From NCBI GenBank assembly GCA_030426845.1, contig JAUHXR010000041.1, forward strand, positions 1-41,727: a stretch of DNA of 41,727 nucleotides. The letters run 5' to 3'. Made by a program: the position numbers and the translations under genes. Every line of letters begins with the position of its first letter. Within the stretch, counting starts at the first letter, position 1. The notes beneath the pieces are model-generated. The model searched no databases. It was not told the origin of the DNA and saw only the letters and a program-made list of their open reading frames with translations. This document shows, piece after piece, positions 24,117 through 32,159 of the stretch. This DNA is from Polyangia bacterium. GTDB lineage: Bacteria; Myxococcota_A; Polyangia; Polyangiales; Sandaracinaceae.

Positions 24117-25049
24117 TCAGAACGTGGTCTCCAGCTCCTCGAGCGCGCCGCACTCCGTGACCATGGTCGGCGGGAGGTGGTAGCCGCCGAGGAGCAGCGG
24201 CTCGGCCAGCGCGTCCTCGTCGAACGCCTCGAGGGCGCGCGCGCGCAGGGCCCGGTCGAAGAGCGCGCGAGCCCCGTCGCAGTCGCCGCGGGTCGCCGCT
24301 AGCTCCGCCTCGAGCTCGAGCGCGGGGGCCTCCGTGAGGCCCATCCGGCGCGCCTCTTCGAGCTGGGCTCGGGCCCGGCGGGGCTCCTCGCGCGCGCTGG
24401 CCGCCCAGGCCGCCGCGAGCATCGCGGTCGCGTCCCACGGGTCGACCCGGAGGCGCCAGTAGGCGGACGAGCCCGACGTGGTCGGCGCCTCGGCGATCGC
24501 GATCGGGGTGACGAGCACCGGCAGCGCGGCCGCGCAGGCGATCGCGCCGCCGAGCGTCGCGCCGACGATCCAGCCGGGGCGATCGCGCCGGTCGGGCGCG
24601 CGCCCGAACGACCAGAGCCCGCCGAGGGCGAGGGCGCCCGCCACGACCGCGACCTGGGCCTCGCCGGTGGCCGCCCAGGTCGCCGCGTCGAGCGCGGCCG
24701 CGCCGCCGAGCAGGAGCGCGAGGTCCCGCGGGGGCGCGCCGCGGGAGAGCCCGGCGCGAGCCGCCGCGTAGGCGTCGGCGGCGAGGAACAGGCCCGCGCA
24801 GGCGAGCCCGAGGGCGTGGCCGGCGACGGTGTCGCGCGCCGACGCGAGCGCCGGCCCGAGGGCGGTGGCGCCAAGGGCGTAGGCCAGGCCGAGCGAGAGC
24901 GCGCGGGGTAGGGCGAGGGCCGAGCCGCGGGCCGCGTCCGTGTCGAAGAACGAGCGCACCGCGCGGACCACGAGCGGCCCGAGCCCCGCCGCGACGCAGG
25001 CGGTCGCGATCGGCCTCAGCCACACCTCTTCGATCGGCCATGCGTCCAT
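24117..25049 (-). CDS. Polytopic membrane protein with helical C-terminal domain
   Basis: 310 residues from the ATG at 25049. A GTG at 25079 would add ten residues and nearly touch the divergent ridA gene, so it is less likely. Residues about 15-195 form six or more Ala/Leu-rich membrane spans. The C-terminal part (about 205-300) is soluble and made of helix pairs like TPR units ('WAASAREEPRRARAQLEEARRMG', partly quoted; 'LAATRGDCDGARALFDRALRA'). No catalytic motif is seen. It resembles unassigned myxobacterial membrane proteins whose tail may bind partners. It converges on crt with only one base between stops. Confidence 0.65.
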   Translation of the reverse strand: MDAWPIEEVWLRPIATACVAAGLGPLVVRAVRSFFDTDAARGSALALPRALSLGLAYALGATALGPALASARDTVAGHALGLACAGLFLAADAYAAARAGLSRGAPPRDLALLLGGAAALDAATWAATGEAQVAVVAGALALGGLWSFGRAPDRRDRPGWIVGATLGGAIACAAALPVLVTPIAIAEAPTTSGSSAYWRLRVDPWDATAMLAAAWAASAREEPRRARAQLEEARRMGLTEAPALELEAELAATRGDCDGARALFDRALRARALEAFDEDALAEPLLLGGYHLPPTMVTECGALEELETTF

Positions 25050-25085
25050 CGTGCGCTCGCGGCCGGGGTCTGATAGCACGGCGGG

Positions 25086-25472
25086 ATGAACCGACAGGTG
25101 ATCCAGACCGACGGGGCCCCGGCCGCCATCGGCCCCTACTCCCAGGCCGTCCGCTGCGGAGACCTCGTCTTCTGCAGCGGGCAGATCGCGCTCGATCCAG
25201 CGACGGGTGAGCTGGTGGGCGCGGGCGACGTCGCGGCGCAGACCGAGCGCGTGATGGACAACCTCGCCGCGGTCCTGGCCGCGGCGGGGTCGTCCTTCGC
25301 CAGGGTGGTCAAGGCGACGATCTTCCTGACCGACCTCGGCGACTTCGGGACCGTGAACGCGGTCTACGGCGCCCGCTTCGAGGGGCTCGAGCCGCCAGCG
25401 CGTGCCTGCGTCGAGGTGTCCCGCCTGCCGAAGGACGTGCAGGTGGAGATCGAGGTCATCGCGACGGTGTAG
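25086..25472 (+). CDS. ridA: RidA-family enamine/imine deaminase
   Basis: 128 residues, the typical length. RidA hydrolyses reactive 2-aminoacrylate and related imines formed by PLP enzymes to keto acids plus ammonia, protecting PLP-dependent enzymes. The key residues are Tyr18 in 'GPYSQAV', Arg106 in 'PPARACVEV', which binds the substrate carboxylate, and Glu121 in 'QVEIEVIA'. The N-terminal 'AIGPYSQA' and central 'CSGQIALDPATG' blocks match RidA rather than distant Rid groups. It is a single gene, divergent from the membrane protein at 25049. A TAGCAC ends six bases before the ATG, and there is no good ribosome site. Confidence 0.95.
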   Translation: MNRQVIQTDGAPAAIGPYSQAVRCGDLVFCSGQIALDPATGELVGAGDVAAQTERVMDNLAAVLAAAGSSFARVVKATIFLTDLGDFGTVNAVYGARFEGLEPPARACVEVSRLPKDVQVEIEVIATV

Positions 25473-25530
25473 GCGCCGCCGAAGGGAGGGGACGCGCGAC
25501 GCCGCGGCCGTCCCCCTCCCGCGGCTCGCC

Positions 25531-27066
25531 TCAGAGGGGCGTGCAGCCCTGGACGTCGCCGTCGCCGATCTCGGCGACCATGTTCAGCGAGCCGTCCTCG
25601 AAGACCACGCCGACCTCGGTGTCACCCAGGTAGAAGCGGACCCAGTCGTACTCCGCGCCGTCGATCACCAGGGTGCGCACGTCGAGGGTGTTGTCGTCGA
25701 CCCGGTCCAGCACCTCGAGGAGCGAGTCGCCGCGGCCGGCGCGCTCGTAGTCGAACAGGTGCACCGCGGCGTGCATGACCTGGCGCCACATCGTCGAGTA
25801 GACGCGGTTGTTGCGGTCGACGACGCGGGTCGCGGTGACCGAGCTCTCGAGGTCGGCGCTCGTCCCCGCGAACGGGGCGGGGAGGGTGTAGGAGCACGTC
25901 GCGCTCCTCGCGAAGGTGATCGCGTCCTCGATCCCGTCGACGCACGTCCAGGCGCTGTGGTCCTCGAGCCAGCGGACCACGCAGCGCTCGCGCGCCGCGG
26001 TGACCGGGCCGCCGCAGGCGTCGCTCGCCGCGGCGACGTCGACGTCGCAGCGCTCCTCGCAGCCGTAGTCGCTGTCGCAGATCCCGTCGAGGTCGTCGAC
26101 GTAGGCGCCGTAGCTCGCCTCGCACTCCGCCGTGCACGCCCCCGCGCTGTCGGCGAGCAGGTCCCCGCCGCAAGCCTCGTGGTCGCGCGCGTAGCCGTCG
26201 CAGGTCCCGTTGAACCCCTGGCTCCAGCACATCGAGATCGCGCTCGCCGCGAGGGAGTCGCCGTAGCCGTAGTCGGCGTCGTGGCACAGGTCCATGCAGC
26301 TCTCGAGGACGGCCACGCAGCCCGCGGTCTGGTCGGCCCAGAAGGGCAGCGAGGTGATCAGATCGTCGCAGATGGGCCGCGCCTGGTCGTCGCCGTCGTC
26401 GGGGTTCGTCCAGTCGCAGGCCGCGCCGCAGGTGCCGCCGGCGACCGACCCGAGGCAGTCCTGGAAGATCGTGCGGGCGCGGACGTCGCCGACCCGGCCG
26501 TTGTAGGCGGGCAGCGCCTCGAACGCGCAGACGCGCGCGGCCTCGAGGCACGCGTCCACGTCGGAGAAGTCCATCTCGCGCTCCACCGGCGGCGGCGTCA
26601 CGCCCGCGCAGAGCCCGCCCGTACAGGCGACGCTCATCTCGTAGCTGCCCTCGCCCTGGCCCCGGTAGGCCCGCACCACGAGCAGGTAGGTGCCCGCGGT
26701 GTCGACGACGTAGTCCTTCGTCAGGGCGCCGCCGTCGAGGCTCCAGGCCTCCGAGTCGATGTAGGTCGAGGTGCCGCGGTAGAGCGAGACCTGCGGGTTG
26801 AGATCGCCGTCGGTCACCCGGGCCGTCACGCGCAGCGCGTCGGTGCGGCCGAGCTCGATCCGGTAGAGGTCGAGGTTGTCGCCGGTGATCGTGCCGGTGA
26901 CGGACTCGCCGAACGCGATGGCGGGCACCGCGTCGAGGACGCCGTCGGCCTTGCCGCCCTCTGCGAAGATCGAGTCGTCGTGCCAGCCGGCCTCGAAGTC
27001 ACCCGGGGCGGTGCAGCCACCGGCGAGCGCGAGGGAGACGGCGAGGGTGAGCGCGCCACGAGTCAT
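25531..27066 (-). CDS. Cys-rich secreted lipoprotein with PPC-like domain
   Basis: 511 residues. The ATG at 27066 is fixed by GGAGG six bases upstream. The signal peptide ends in a lipobox-like LAGGC. Residues about 45-150 look like a bacterial pre-peptidase C-terminal (PPC)-type beta-sandwich ('VTGTITGDNLDLYRIEL', 'DGDLNPQVSLYRG', 'AGTYLLVVRAYRGQGEGSYEM'). The centre (about 155-400) has around thirty Cys in pairs such as 'CDSDYGCEERCDVD' and 'CMDLCHD', probably disulfide-bonded. The last about 100 residues form an alpha/beta domain ('MWRQVMHAAVHLFDYERAGRGD') of unknown type. No protease residues are recognised. It would lie on the cell surface; its role is unknown. Confidence 0.75.
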   Translation of the reverse strand: MTRGALTLAVSLALAGGCTAPGDFEAGWHDDSIFAEGGKADGVLDAVPAIAFGESVTGTITGDNLDLYRIELGRTDALRVTARVTDGDLNPQVSLYRGTSTYIDSEAWSLDGGALTKDYVVDTAGTYLLVVRAYRGQGEGSYEMSVACTGGLCAGVTPPPVEREMDFSDVDACLEAARVCAFEALPAYNGRVGDVRARTIFQDCLGSVAGGTCGAACDWTNPDDGDDQARPICDDLITSLPFWADQTAGCVAVLESCMDLCHDADYGYGDSLAASAISMCWSQGFNGTCDGYARDHEACGGDLLADSAGACTAECEASYGAYVDDLDGICDSDYGCEERCDVDVAAASDACGGPVTAARERCVVRWLEDHSAWTCVDGIEDAITFARSATCSYTLPAPFAGTSADLESSVTATRVVDRNNRVYSTMWRQVMHAAVHLFDYERAGRGDSLLEVLDRVDDNTLDVRTLVIDGAEYDWVRFYLGDTEVGVVFEDGSLNMVAEIGDGDVQGCTPL

Positions 27067-27261
27067 GGGGTACCTCCGCCCGGCGCCCTTCGCAGGACGT
27101 GTACCAGCCGCGTCGCGCGTCGTCGCGCCGCCCGATCCCCCGCGAGGGTGGCTGCTGCAGCGGTCGATCGTCGGGCGGGTGGCCACTGGCATGGTCACCG
27201 CCGGCGCTGGAGGGCGTGCTTCGGAGCTGCGCTCGTCCGGCGTGCTCGTCCGGCGTGCTCG

Positions 27262-27483
27262 TCAGCGCAGCCGCGCGACGACCTCACCGTCGTCGGGGAA
27301 GCGGCCCTCGACGTTGCGCTTGTCCCAGAAGATCTCGTCGTCGCGCTTGACGATGAAGTCGCCGCGCCCGCCGCCGATCAGCTCGACGGTCGCGCCGGGG
27401 AAGCTCGCCTCGATCTCGGCGGCCAACCTGACCGCCCGGGGCTTGTAGCTTCACATCACGCAGTATTCGATCGTCACCCGCAC
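27262..27483 (-). CDS. selW: SelW/Rdx-family selenoprotein with in-frame TGA (CxxU)
   Basis: 73 codons read through an in-frame TGA at 27453-27451. The N-terminus is MRVTIEYCVMU (U = TGA, residue 11), and the protein continues SYKPRAVRLAAEIEA, then 'VELIGGGRGDFIVKRD' and 'IFWDKRNVEGRFPDDGEVV', ending at a TGA at 27264-27262. This is the SelW/Rdx fold: strand 1, then CxxU (Cys8-Sec11) where other bacterial members have CxxC, then a helix and two strands. The family is a thioredoxin-like thiol redox protein. The start GTG at 27483 has GAGGA seven bases upstream. A hairpin with a GG-containing loop lies right after the TGA. The homology continues unbroken for over 60 residues past the TGA, so a frameshift or pseudogene is unlikely. 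It lies downstream of purA on the same strand. Sec machinery (SelA, SelB, SelC, SelD) must be elsewhere. Confidence 0.88.
27418..27436 (-). promoter_or_regulatory. Bacterial SECIS-like hairpin within selW
   Basis: On the reverse strand GGCGGUC (27436-27430), loop AGGUU (27429-27425) and GGCCGCC (27424-27418) form a 7-bp stem (one G-U pair). The loop starts 22 nt after the TGA and carries GG, as in bacterial SECIS elements bound by SelB. It lies inside the coding sequence, as bacterial SECIS elements do. Confidence 0.7.
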
Positions 27484-27530
27484 GCGTTCATCCTCGCGCC
27501 CGCCCCCGTCGCGTCAAGCCCGGACCTCAG

Positions 27531-27622
27531 CAGCCCATTGAGGAACCGACCGTGATGGATCGCGGTTGCGCAGGCGCGGGCTCCCGGCCGCGAGGCGCGC
27601 GGGGAGGTTCTTCAACGGGCTG
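27531..27622. repeat. 92-bp element with 17-bp imperfect inverted ends
   Basis: Left end cagcccattgaggaacc (27531-27547) and right end ggttcttcaacgggctg (27606-27622) are inverted copies with 15 of 17 matches. The interior is GC-rich with no gene. The right end abuts the purA stop codon (27623-27625), and the left end lies about 48 bp upstream of the selW start. It could be a MITE-like or REP-like remnant or a bidirectional terminator. The rest of the 27484-27622 gap holds nothing else recognisable. Confidence 0.65.
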
Positions 27623-28897
27623 TTAGGCCCACACATCGCGCAGGCGGATCGTCTCCTCGCGGTCCGGCCCCACGCTCACCAGGGTCACCGGCACCCCGGC
27701 GAGCTCCTCGATGCGACGGATGTAGGCGCGGGCCGTCTCCGGGAGCGCGTCGAGCGTGCGCGCGCCGGCGACGTCCTCCGTCCAGCCCGGCAGCTCCTCG
27801 TAGATCGGCGTCACCCGCTCGAGGCCGCGGCTCGGCGGCCGCTCGAGCCGCGCGCCGTCGAGCTCGTAGGCCACGCAGACCTTCAGCGTCTCGAGCCCCT
27901 GCAGCACGTCGAGCTTCGTCAGCGCCAGCTCGGTGAGCCCGTTGACCCGGACCGCGTGGCGGAGCACCGGCCCGTCGAGCCAGCCGCAGCGCCGCGGACG
28001 GCCCGTCGTCGCGCCGAACTCGTGGCCCGCGCGGCGCAGCGCCTCGCCCGCCTCGCCGTGCAGCTCGGTGGGGAAGGGTCCCTCACCGACCCGCGTCGTG
28101 TACGCCTTGCTGATGCCGACCACCCGATCGATGTGGCCCGGCCCCAGGCCGCTCCCGGTGCACGCGCCGCCCGCGGTCACCGACGAGCTGGTCACGAAGG
28201 GGTAGGTCCCGTGATCGATGTCGAGCATCGTCCCCTGCGCGCCCTCGAGGAGGATCCGCTCCCCCGCCTCGCGCGCGGTGTGGACCGCGTCTTCCGCGTC
28301 GCCGATCCACGGGCGCAGCTCCTCGGCGAGCGCGAGCAGCTCGTCGGCGACCTGCACCGGGTTCGGGGGCGTGCCGCCGAGGGCCTCGATCTCCGGACGC
28401 CAGCCCGCGAGGCTCGCCGCGACCCGCGCCTTGAGGTGGGCCGGGTCGTCGAGATCGCCGATCCGCACGCCGCGCCGGGCCGCCCGGTCCTGGTAGCACG
28501 GCCCGATCCCGCGCTTGGTCGTCCCGATCGCGCCGGGGCCCCGCTCGCGCAGCTCGTCGACGAGGAAGTGCACCGGCAGGACGAGGTGGGCCCGCTCGCT
28601 GATCGTCACGCGACCCTCGCTGAGCAGGCCGCGCCGCCGCATCTCGGCGAGCTCGTCGATCAAGACGCGCGGGTCGATCACCATGCCCGCGCCGAGGATG
28701 CAGCGCGGCCGGGTGTGGAGCGCGCCCGAGGGCACGAGGTGGAAGACGACCTTCTCGCCGTCCACCACGAGGGTGTGCCCCGCGTTGGCCCCGCCCCCGA
28801 AGCGCACGACCGCGTCGGCCTCCGCGGTGAGCAGGTCGACGACCTTGCCCTTGCCCTCGTCACCCCACTGAACCCCGACGATCACCACCGCGCTCAT
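27623..28897 (-). CDS. purA: Adenylosuccinate synthetase
   Basis: 424 residues, normal length. It makes adenylosuccinate from IMP, aspartate and GTP, the first committed step to AMP. The GTP/IMP phosphate motif 'GDEGKGK' is at 12-18, with Asp13 as the catalytic base, and His41 lies in 'NAGHT'. Further family blocks are 'GTTKRGIGPCYQDRAARRG', 'EGAQGTMLDIDHGTYPFV' (in part) and 'TTGRPRRCGWLD'. The start overlaps the hisZ stop by four bases (ATGA), which is the conserved hisZ-purA pair seen in many bacteria. The stop touches an inverted-repeat element. Confidence 0.97.
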   Translation of the reverse strand: MSAVVIVGVQWGDEGKGKVVDLLTAEADAVVRFGGGANAGHTLVVDGEKVVFHLVPSGALHTRPRCILGAGMVIDPRVLIDELAEMRRRGLLSEGRVTISERAHLVLPVHFLVDELRERGPGAIGTTKRGIGPCYQDRAARRGVRIGDLDDPAHLKARVAASLAGWRPEIEALGGTPPNPVQVADELLALAEELRPWIGDAEDAVHTAREAGERILLEGAQGTMLDIDHGTYPFVTSSSVTAGGACTGSGLGPGHIDRVVGISKAYTTRVGEGPFPTELHGEAGEALRRAGHEFGATTGRPRRCGWLDGPVLRHAVRVNGLTELALTKLDVLQGLETLKVCVAYELDGARLERPPSRGLERVTPIYEELPGWTEDVAGARTLDALPETARAYIRRIEELAGVPVTLVSVGPDREETIRLRDVWA

Positions 28898-30144
28898 CGC
28901 GACCCGCTCCCTCCGCGCGCCCAGCGGGCGACGCCGTCCCAGTCTCGCGCCCGCGCGCTCCGGGTCGCGCCGTCACGCACCCGTGTCACCTTGGCTCCCG
29001 CGCACACCACCGCGTCGTATCCCCACGCGCGCCCGTAGTCGAGCGCCGCCCGGACTCCGCCGTCCAGGACCGCGGCCACGTGCCCGCTCGCCCGGATCTT
29101 CCGCGCGACGTCGATCCGGTCGCGCCGCGCCCCGATCACCAGCAGCTTGGCCTGCGGTCCCCGGTCGATCGCGGCCCCCGCCGCGTCGAGGGCGCGCTCG
29201 AGGTTGCCCAGATCGAGCGCGAAGCCGGTCGCCGGCAGATCGGAGCCGAAGCGCCGGAGCAGGCCGTCGTAGCGGCCCCCGCTCGCGATCGCCTCGCCGG
29301 GCCCTCGCGCGAGCAGGCTGAAGCTCGCTCCCGTGTAGTAGGCCTGACCGCGGACCTCGCCGAGGTCGACGCTCAGATCGAGCCCGTCCAGCTCGCGCAC
29401 GATCGCCCCTACCGACCGGAGCGCGGCCTTGGCCTCGTCGCCGTCGAAGACCCGCCGCGCGGCGCGCAGGGTGGGGCCCGGCTCGCCGTAGAGGCCGACC
29501 GCGCCGAGGAGGGTGCGCCGGACCGCGGTCGGGGCCTTGGCCGCTCGGAGCGCCGCCTCGAGCCCCGCCCGATCCTTGCGGCTCAGGGCCTCCTCCGCCT
29601 CCGCGCGGGCCTCGCCCTCGAGCCGGCGCAGCGCGCTCCGGGTCGGCCCGACCAGCGACACGACGACGCGGAACTCCGGCAGCCCCGCCGCCTCGAGCGC
29701 GCCCGCGGCCAGCTTGATCACCTCGAGGTCGCCGTCGGTCCCCGGCGCGCCGAGGTGCTCGACCCCGACCTGCGCGAGGAGCCGCTGCGTTCGCGCCCGG
29801 AAGCGCCGCCGGCGCACCACCGAGCCGCGGTAGCAAAGCCGGTAGGGGGCGGGGCGCCCCGCGAGCTGGGTCGCGACGACCCGCGCGATCTGCGGCGTGA
29901 TGTCCGGACGCAGGAGCGCGCTCTCGCCGGACTCCGGGTCGACGAAGCGGAACAGATCGCGCCGATCGAGGCCGTCGAGCCCGCGCTCGATGACCTCGGC
30001 CCGCTCGAACGGCGGGGTCGTGACGAGCTGGTAGCCCCACGACGCGAACCGCGCGGTGAGGCGGGACGCGAGCGCGGCGCGCGCCTCGGACTCGGGCGGC
30101 AGCAGATCGCGCATCCCGGCCGGGGGTGCGAGGAGTGACGACAT
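28894..30144 (-). CDS. hisZ: ATP phosphoribosyltransferase regulatory subunit HisZ
   Basis: 416 residues. It is a histidyl-tRNA-synthetase-like protein that activates the short form of HisG, the first enzyme of histidine synthesis. Class II synthetase core motifs are visible: 'PAGMRDLLPPE' at the start, 'LLRPDITPQIARV' and 'YRLCYRGSVVRRRRFRARTQ' (motif 2). 'YYTGASFSLLA' and 'GGRYDGLLRRFG' (motif 3 region) follow, then a C-terminal anticodon-binding-like lobe. The substitutions in motif 2 and the pairing with purA favour HisZ over HisS. A GGAGG site lies six bases before the ATG, so this start is well supported. Neighbour purA overlaps by four bases. Confidence 0.9.
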   Translation of the reverse strand: MSSLLAPPAGMRDLLPPESEARAALASRLTARFASWGYQLVTTPPFERAEVIERGLDGLDRRDLFRFVDPESGESALLRPDITPQIARVVATQLAGRPAPYRLCYRGSVVRRRRFRARTQRLLAQVGVEHLGAPGTDGDLEVIKLAAGALEAAGLPEFRVVVSLVGPTRSALRRLEGEARAEAEEALSRKDRAGLEAALRAAKAPTAVRRTLLGAVGLYGEPGPTLRAARRVFDGDEAKAALRSVGAIVRELDGLDLSVDLGEVRGQAYYTGASFSLLARGPGEAIASGGRYDGLLRRFGSDLPATGFALDLGNLERALDAAGAAIDRGPQAKLLVIGARRDRIDVARKIRASGHVAAVLDGGVRAALDYGRAWGYDAVVCAGAKVTRVRDGATRSARARDWDGVARWARGGSGSR

Positions 30145-30214
30145 CGCGCGCCTCCAATAGCAGACTCCGGCGAAGATGCGCGCGGCGGCGGGGCGGCGCG
30201 CCCTCGATGGCCGC

Positions 30215-32152
30215 TCAGGACGGGGCCGCGTCCGGGGTCATCCACCGCACGAGATCGAGCGCGAGCGCGAGGCGGATCGCCCGGTAGGGGCGGTGGCGAT
30301 CGCGATCGAGCGGATCCTCGAGCGCGTCGACCACCTCCTGGAGGGGGCGCGGGCGCCGGGTGACGGCGAGGACCTCGTGGACGGCCTGGGGCAACCCGTC
30401 GGGGGGCGTGGTCGGGGTCCGCCCGAGGTGGTCGAGCATGTGCGCGGTGAACCGCTCCTGCATCAGGCCGGCGCCGAGGCGGCGATCGATTCCGTCGCCG
30501 AGCACCGACCACGCGTCGAGCCCGAGCGGGAAGTAGCGCTCCGGCGGCGCCACGCCCTCGTGGAAGCGCGCCGTGCCGTCCGTCCACGAGAACAGCTCCA
30601 TGAGCTTCTCGTTCACCTGCGCGCCGATGTGCCGGAACAGCTCCACCGGCTCGATGAGCCCGAGCGCGGCGAGGGTGTCGCCGAGCCGGCCTTCGAAGCG
30701 CGGCAGGACCGCGAGCGCCATGTCGAGCTCGTCGCGGCGGAGCACCTCGGTGGTCACGAGGAACTCACCGAGCAGCTCCTCCGGCAGGTTCGAGCTGACG
30801 AACTCGGGGGTGCCCTCGATGAGGTAAACCTCCTTGCGTACCTCGCCGCGTCGGCAGACCCAGACCCCGGTCGAGCGCGCCGCGATCGAGCGCGCGAGGC
30901 CGTCCAGGAACGCCCCCGAGCCGAGGTCGAGCGCGTCGCCGGACTCGGCCCCGCGCCGATCGCCGGGGAGGTAGCCCGTCAGCTCACCGATGTCGCGGAC
31001 GCGGCGCGACGGCCCCTCGCCGACGCGCACCCGATCGCCGTGGGCCACCTTGCCGGTGGTGACCGCCTCGACGAGCTGGGCGAAGGTGAGCGGGCCGAGC
31101 CCGGTCCCGCCCGACTCGGGCTCTACGTGGTAGTCGTCGAGCGGCGGCTCGAGCGTGACCGCCTCGTCGCGGGCGTCGTCCTCGACCACCGGGCCGCCCA
31201 TCGCCTCGGCCACCACGTGGGCGAGGGCCTCGGCGAGATCGGCTGGGGCCGCGGTGACGCGCGGGGCCAGGAGCGCGTGGAGCGCGGCCGCGCTCGGGAG
31301 GCGATCGGCGGGGTCCCGCGCGAGGCCGGCGAGCAGCGCGTCGACCACGCCCTCGGGGAGCTGGTCCCGCCGCGCCTCGAGCGGACCGACCTGGGCCTCG
31401 CGCACCGCGAGCAGGGTCATCAGCTCGCTGCCGCGCGCGAAGAGCGGCTCGCCGACGAGCATCTCCGCGATGAGCACGGACGCGGCGAAGACGTCTGCGC
31501 GACGATCGGTGGGCTCGCCCCGCACCTGCTCGGGGCTGAGGTAGCCCAGCTTGCCCTTGGTGCGCCGGGCCGCGGCCTGGGGGAACGACTGCCGGAGCCG
31601 CGCCTCGGCGATGCCGAAGTCCGCGAGCTTCACCTCCCCGTGGATCGAGACGAGCACGTTGCTCGGGCTGACGTCACCGTGGACGATCCCGAGCGGCGCG
31701 CCGTCCCCGTCCAGGGCTTCGTGGACCGCGTGGAGCCCGGCGAGCAGCTCGCAGGCGGCGAAGAGGGCGAGCGCCGGCTCGAGGGCGAGATCGCCGGCGC
31801 GCAGCCAGCGCCCGAGCCGGGCCAGGTCCAGGCCGGGGACCAGCTCCAGCGCGAGGTAGGGGGTGCCGTCGACGTCGCCCAGCTCGATGACCTGGACGAC
31901 GTTGGGGTGATCGACCCGCTGCCCGAGCCGCGCCTCCTCCTGGAACATCCGCTCCGCCCCGGGCTCGGCCGCGATGTGGGGGAGCATCCGCTTGACCACC
32001 ACCGCGCGGGGCGCGCCGGCCCGGGGCCGGGTCTCCGCGCGGAAGACCTCGGCCATCCCGCCCACACCGATCCGCTCGAGGAGCACGTAGTCCCCGAACT
32101 CGGTCGCCTCGACGATCGGCGGCGGCGGCTCCGGCAGCTGGCTCGAGCGCAC
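30215..32152 (-). CDS. Ser/Thr protein kinase with GYF_2-like and DUF4388-like C-terminal domains
   Basis: 645 residues from the GTG at 32152, chosen because TACACT ends seven bases upstream and the kinase domain starts soon after. Kinase domain (about 20-285): Gly-loop 'IGVGGMAEV' (28-36), Lys54, Glu72/73, catalytic loop 'HGDVSPSNVLV' (Asp160, Asn165), DFG (178-180) and SPEQ. All catalytic residues are present, but HRD is HGD, so it is a non-RD kinase. Next comes a GYF_2-like segment ('LGPLTFAQLVEAVTTGKV') and a DUF4388 (PATAN-like) region ('VWVCRRGEVRKEVYLIEGTPEFV...LLGEFLV', partly quoted), as in many myxobacterial kinases. There is no membrane span, so it is cytoplasmic. The substrate is unknown. 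Confidence 0.9.
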   Translation of the reverse strand: MRSSQLPEPPPPIVEATEFGDYVLLERIGVGGMAEVFRAETRPRAGAPRAVVVKRMLPHIAAEPGAERMFQEEARLGQRVDHPNVVQVIELGDVDGTPYLALELVPGLDLARLGRWLRAGDLALEPALALFAACELLAGLHAVHEALDGDGAPLGIVHGDVSPSNVLVSIHGEVKLADFGIAEARLRQSFPQAAARRTKGKLGYLSPEQVRGEPTDRRADVFAASVLIAEMLVGEPLFARGSELMTLLAVREAQVGPLEARRDQLPEGVVDALLAGLARDPADRLPSAAALHALLAPRVTAAPADLAEALAHVVAEAMGGPVVEDDARDEAVTLEPPLDDYHVEPESGGTGLGPLTFAQLVEAVTTGKVAHGDRVRVGEGPSRRVRDIGELTGYLPGDRRGAESGDALDLGSGAFLDGLARSIAARSTGVWVCRRGEVRKEVYLIEGTPEFVSSNLPEELLGEFLVTTEVLRRDELDMALAVLPRFEGRLGDTLAALGLIEPVELFRHIGAQVNEKLMELFSWTDGTARFHEGVAPPERYFPLGLDAWSVLGDGIDRRLGAGLMQERFTAHMLDHLGRTPTTPPDGLPQAVHEVLAVTRRPRPLQEVVDALEDPLDRDRHRPYRAIRLALALDLVRWMTPDAAPS

Positions 32153-32159
32153 GGCAGGG

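Noticed and set aside
27451-27453. TGA taken as a true stop or a pseudogene scar
   Set aside because: The reading frame and family similarity continue unbroken for 62 codons after it. The TGA falls on the redox-Cys position and is followed by a SECIS-like hairpin.
25402-27555. Long forward open frame over the Cys-rich lipoprotein and selW
   Set aside because: It is the antisense of a lipoprotein with a signal peptide, lipobox and ribosome site, and has no domain of its own.
27531-27622. Complete insertion sequence
   Set aside because: At 92 bp it is too short to encode a transposase, and no direct target duplication was evident.
28894-30144. Histidyl-tRNA synthetase (HisS) instead of HisZ
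   Set aside because: Motif 2 is degenerate for HisS, and the purA pairing is typical of HisZ. Not fully certain.
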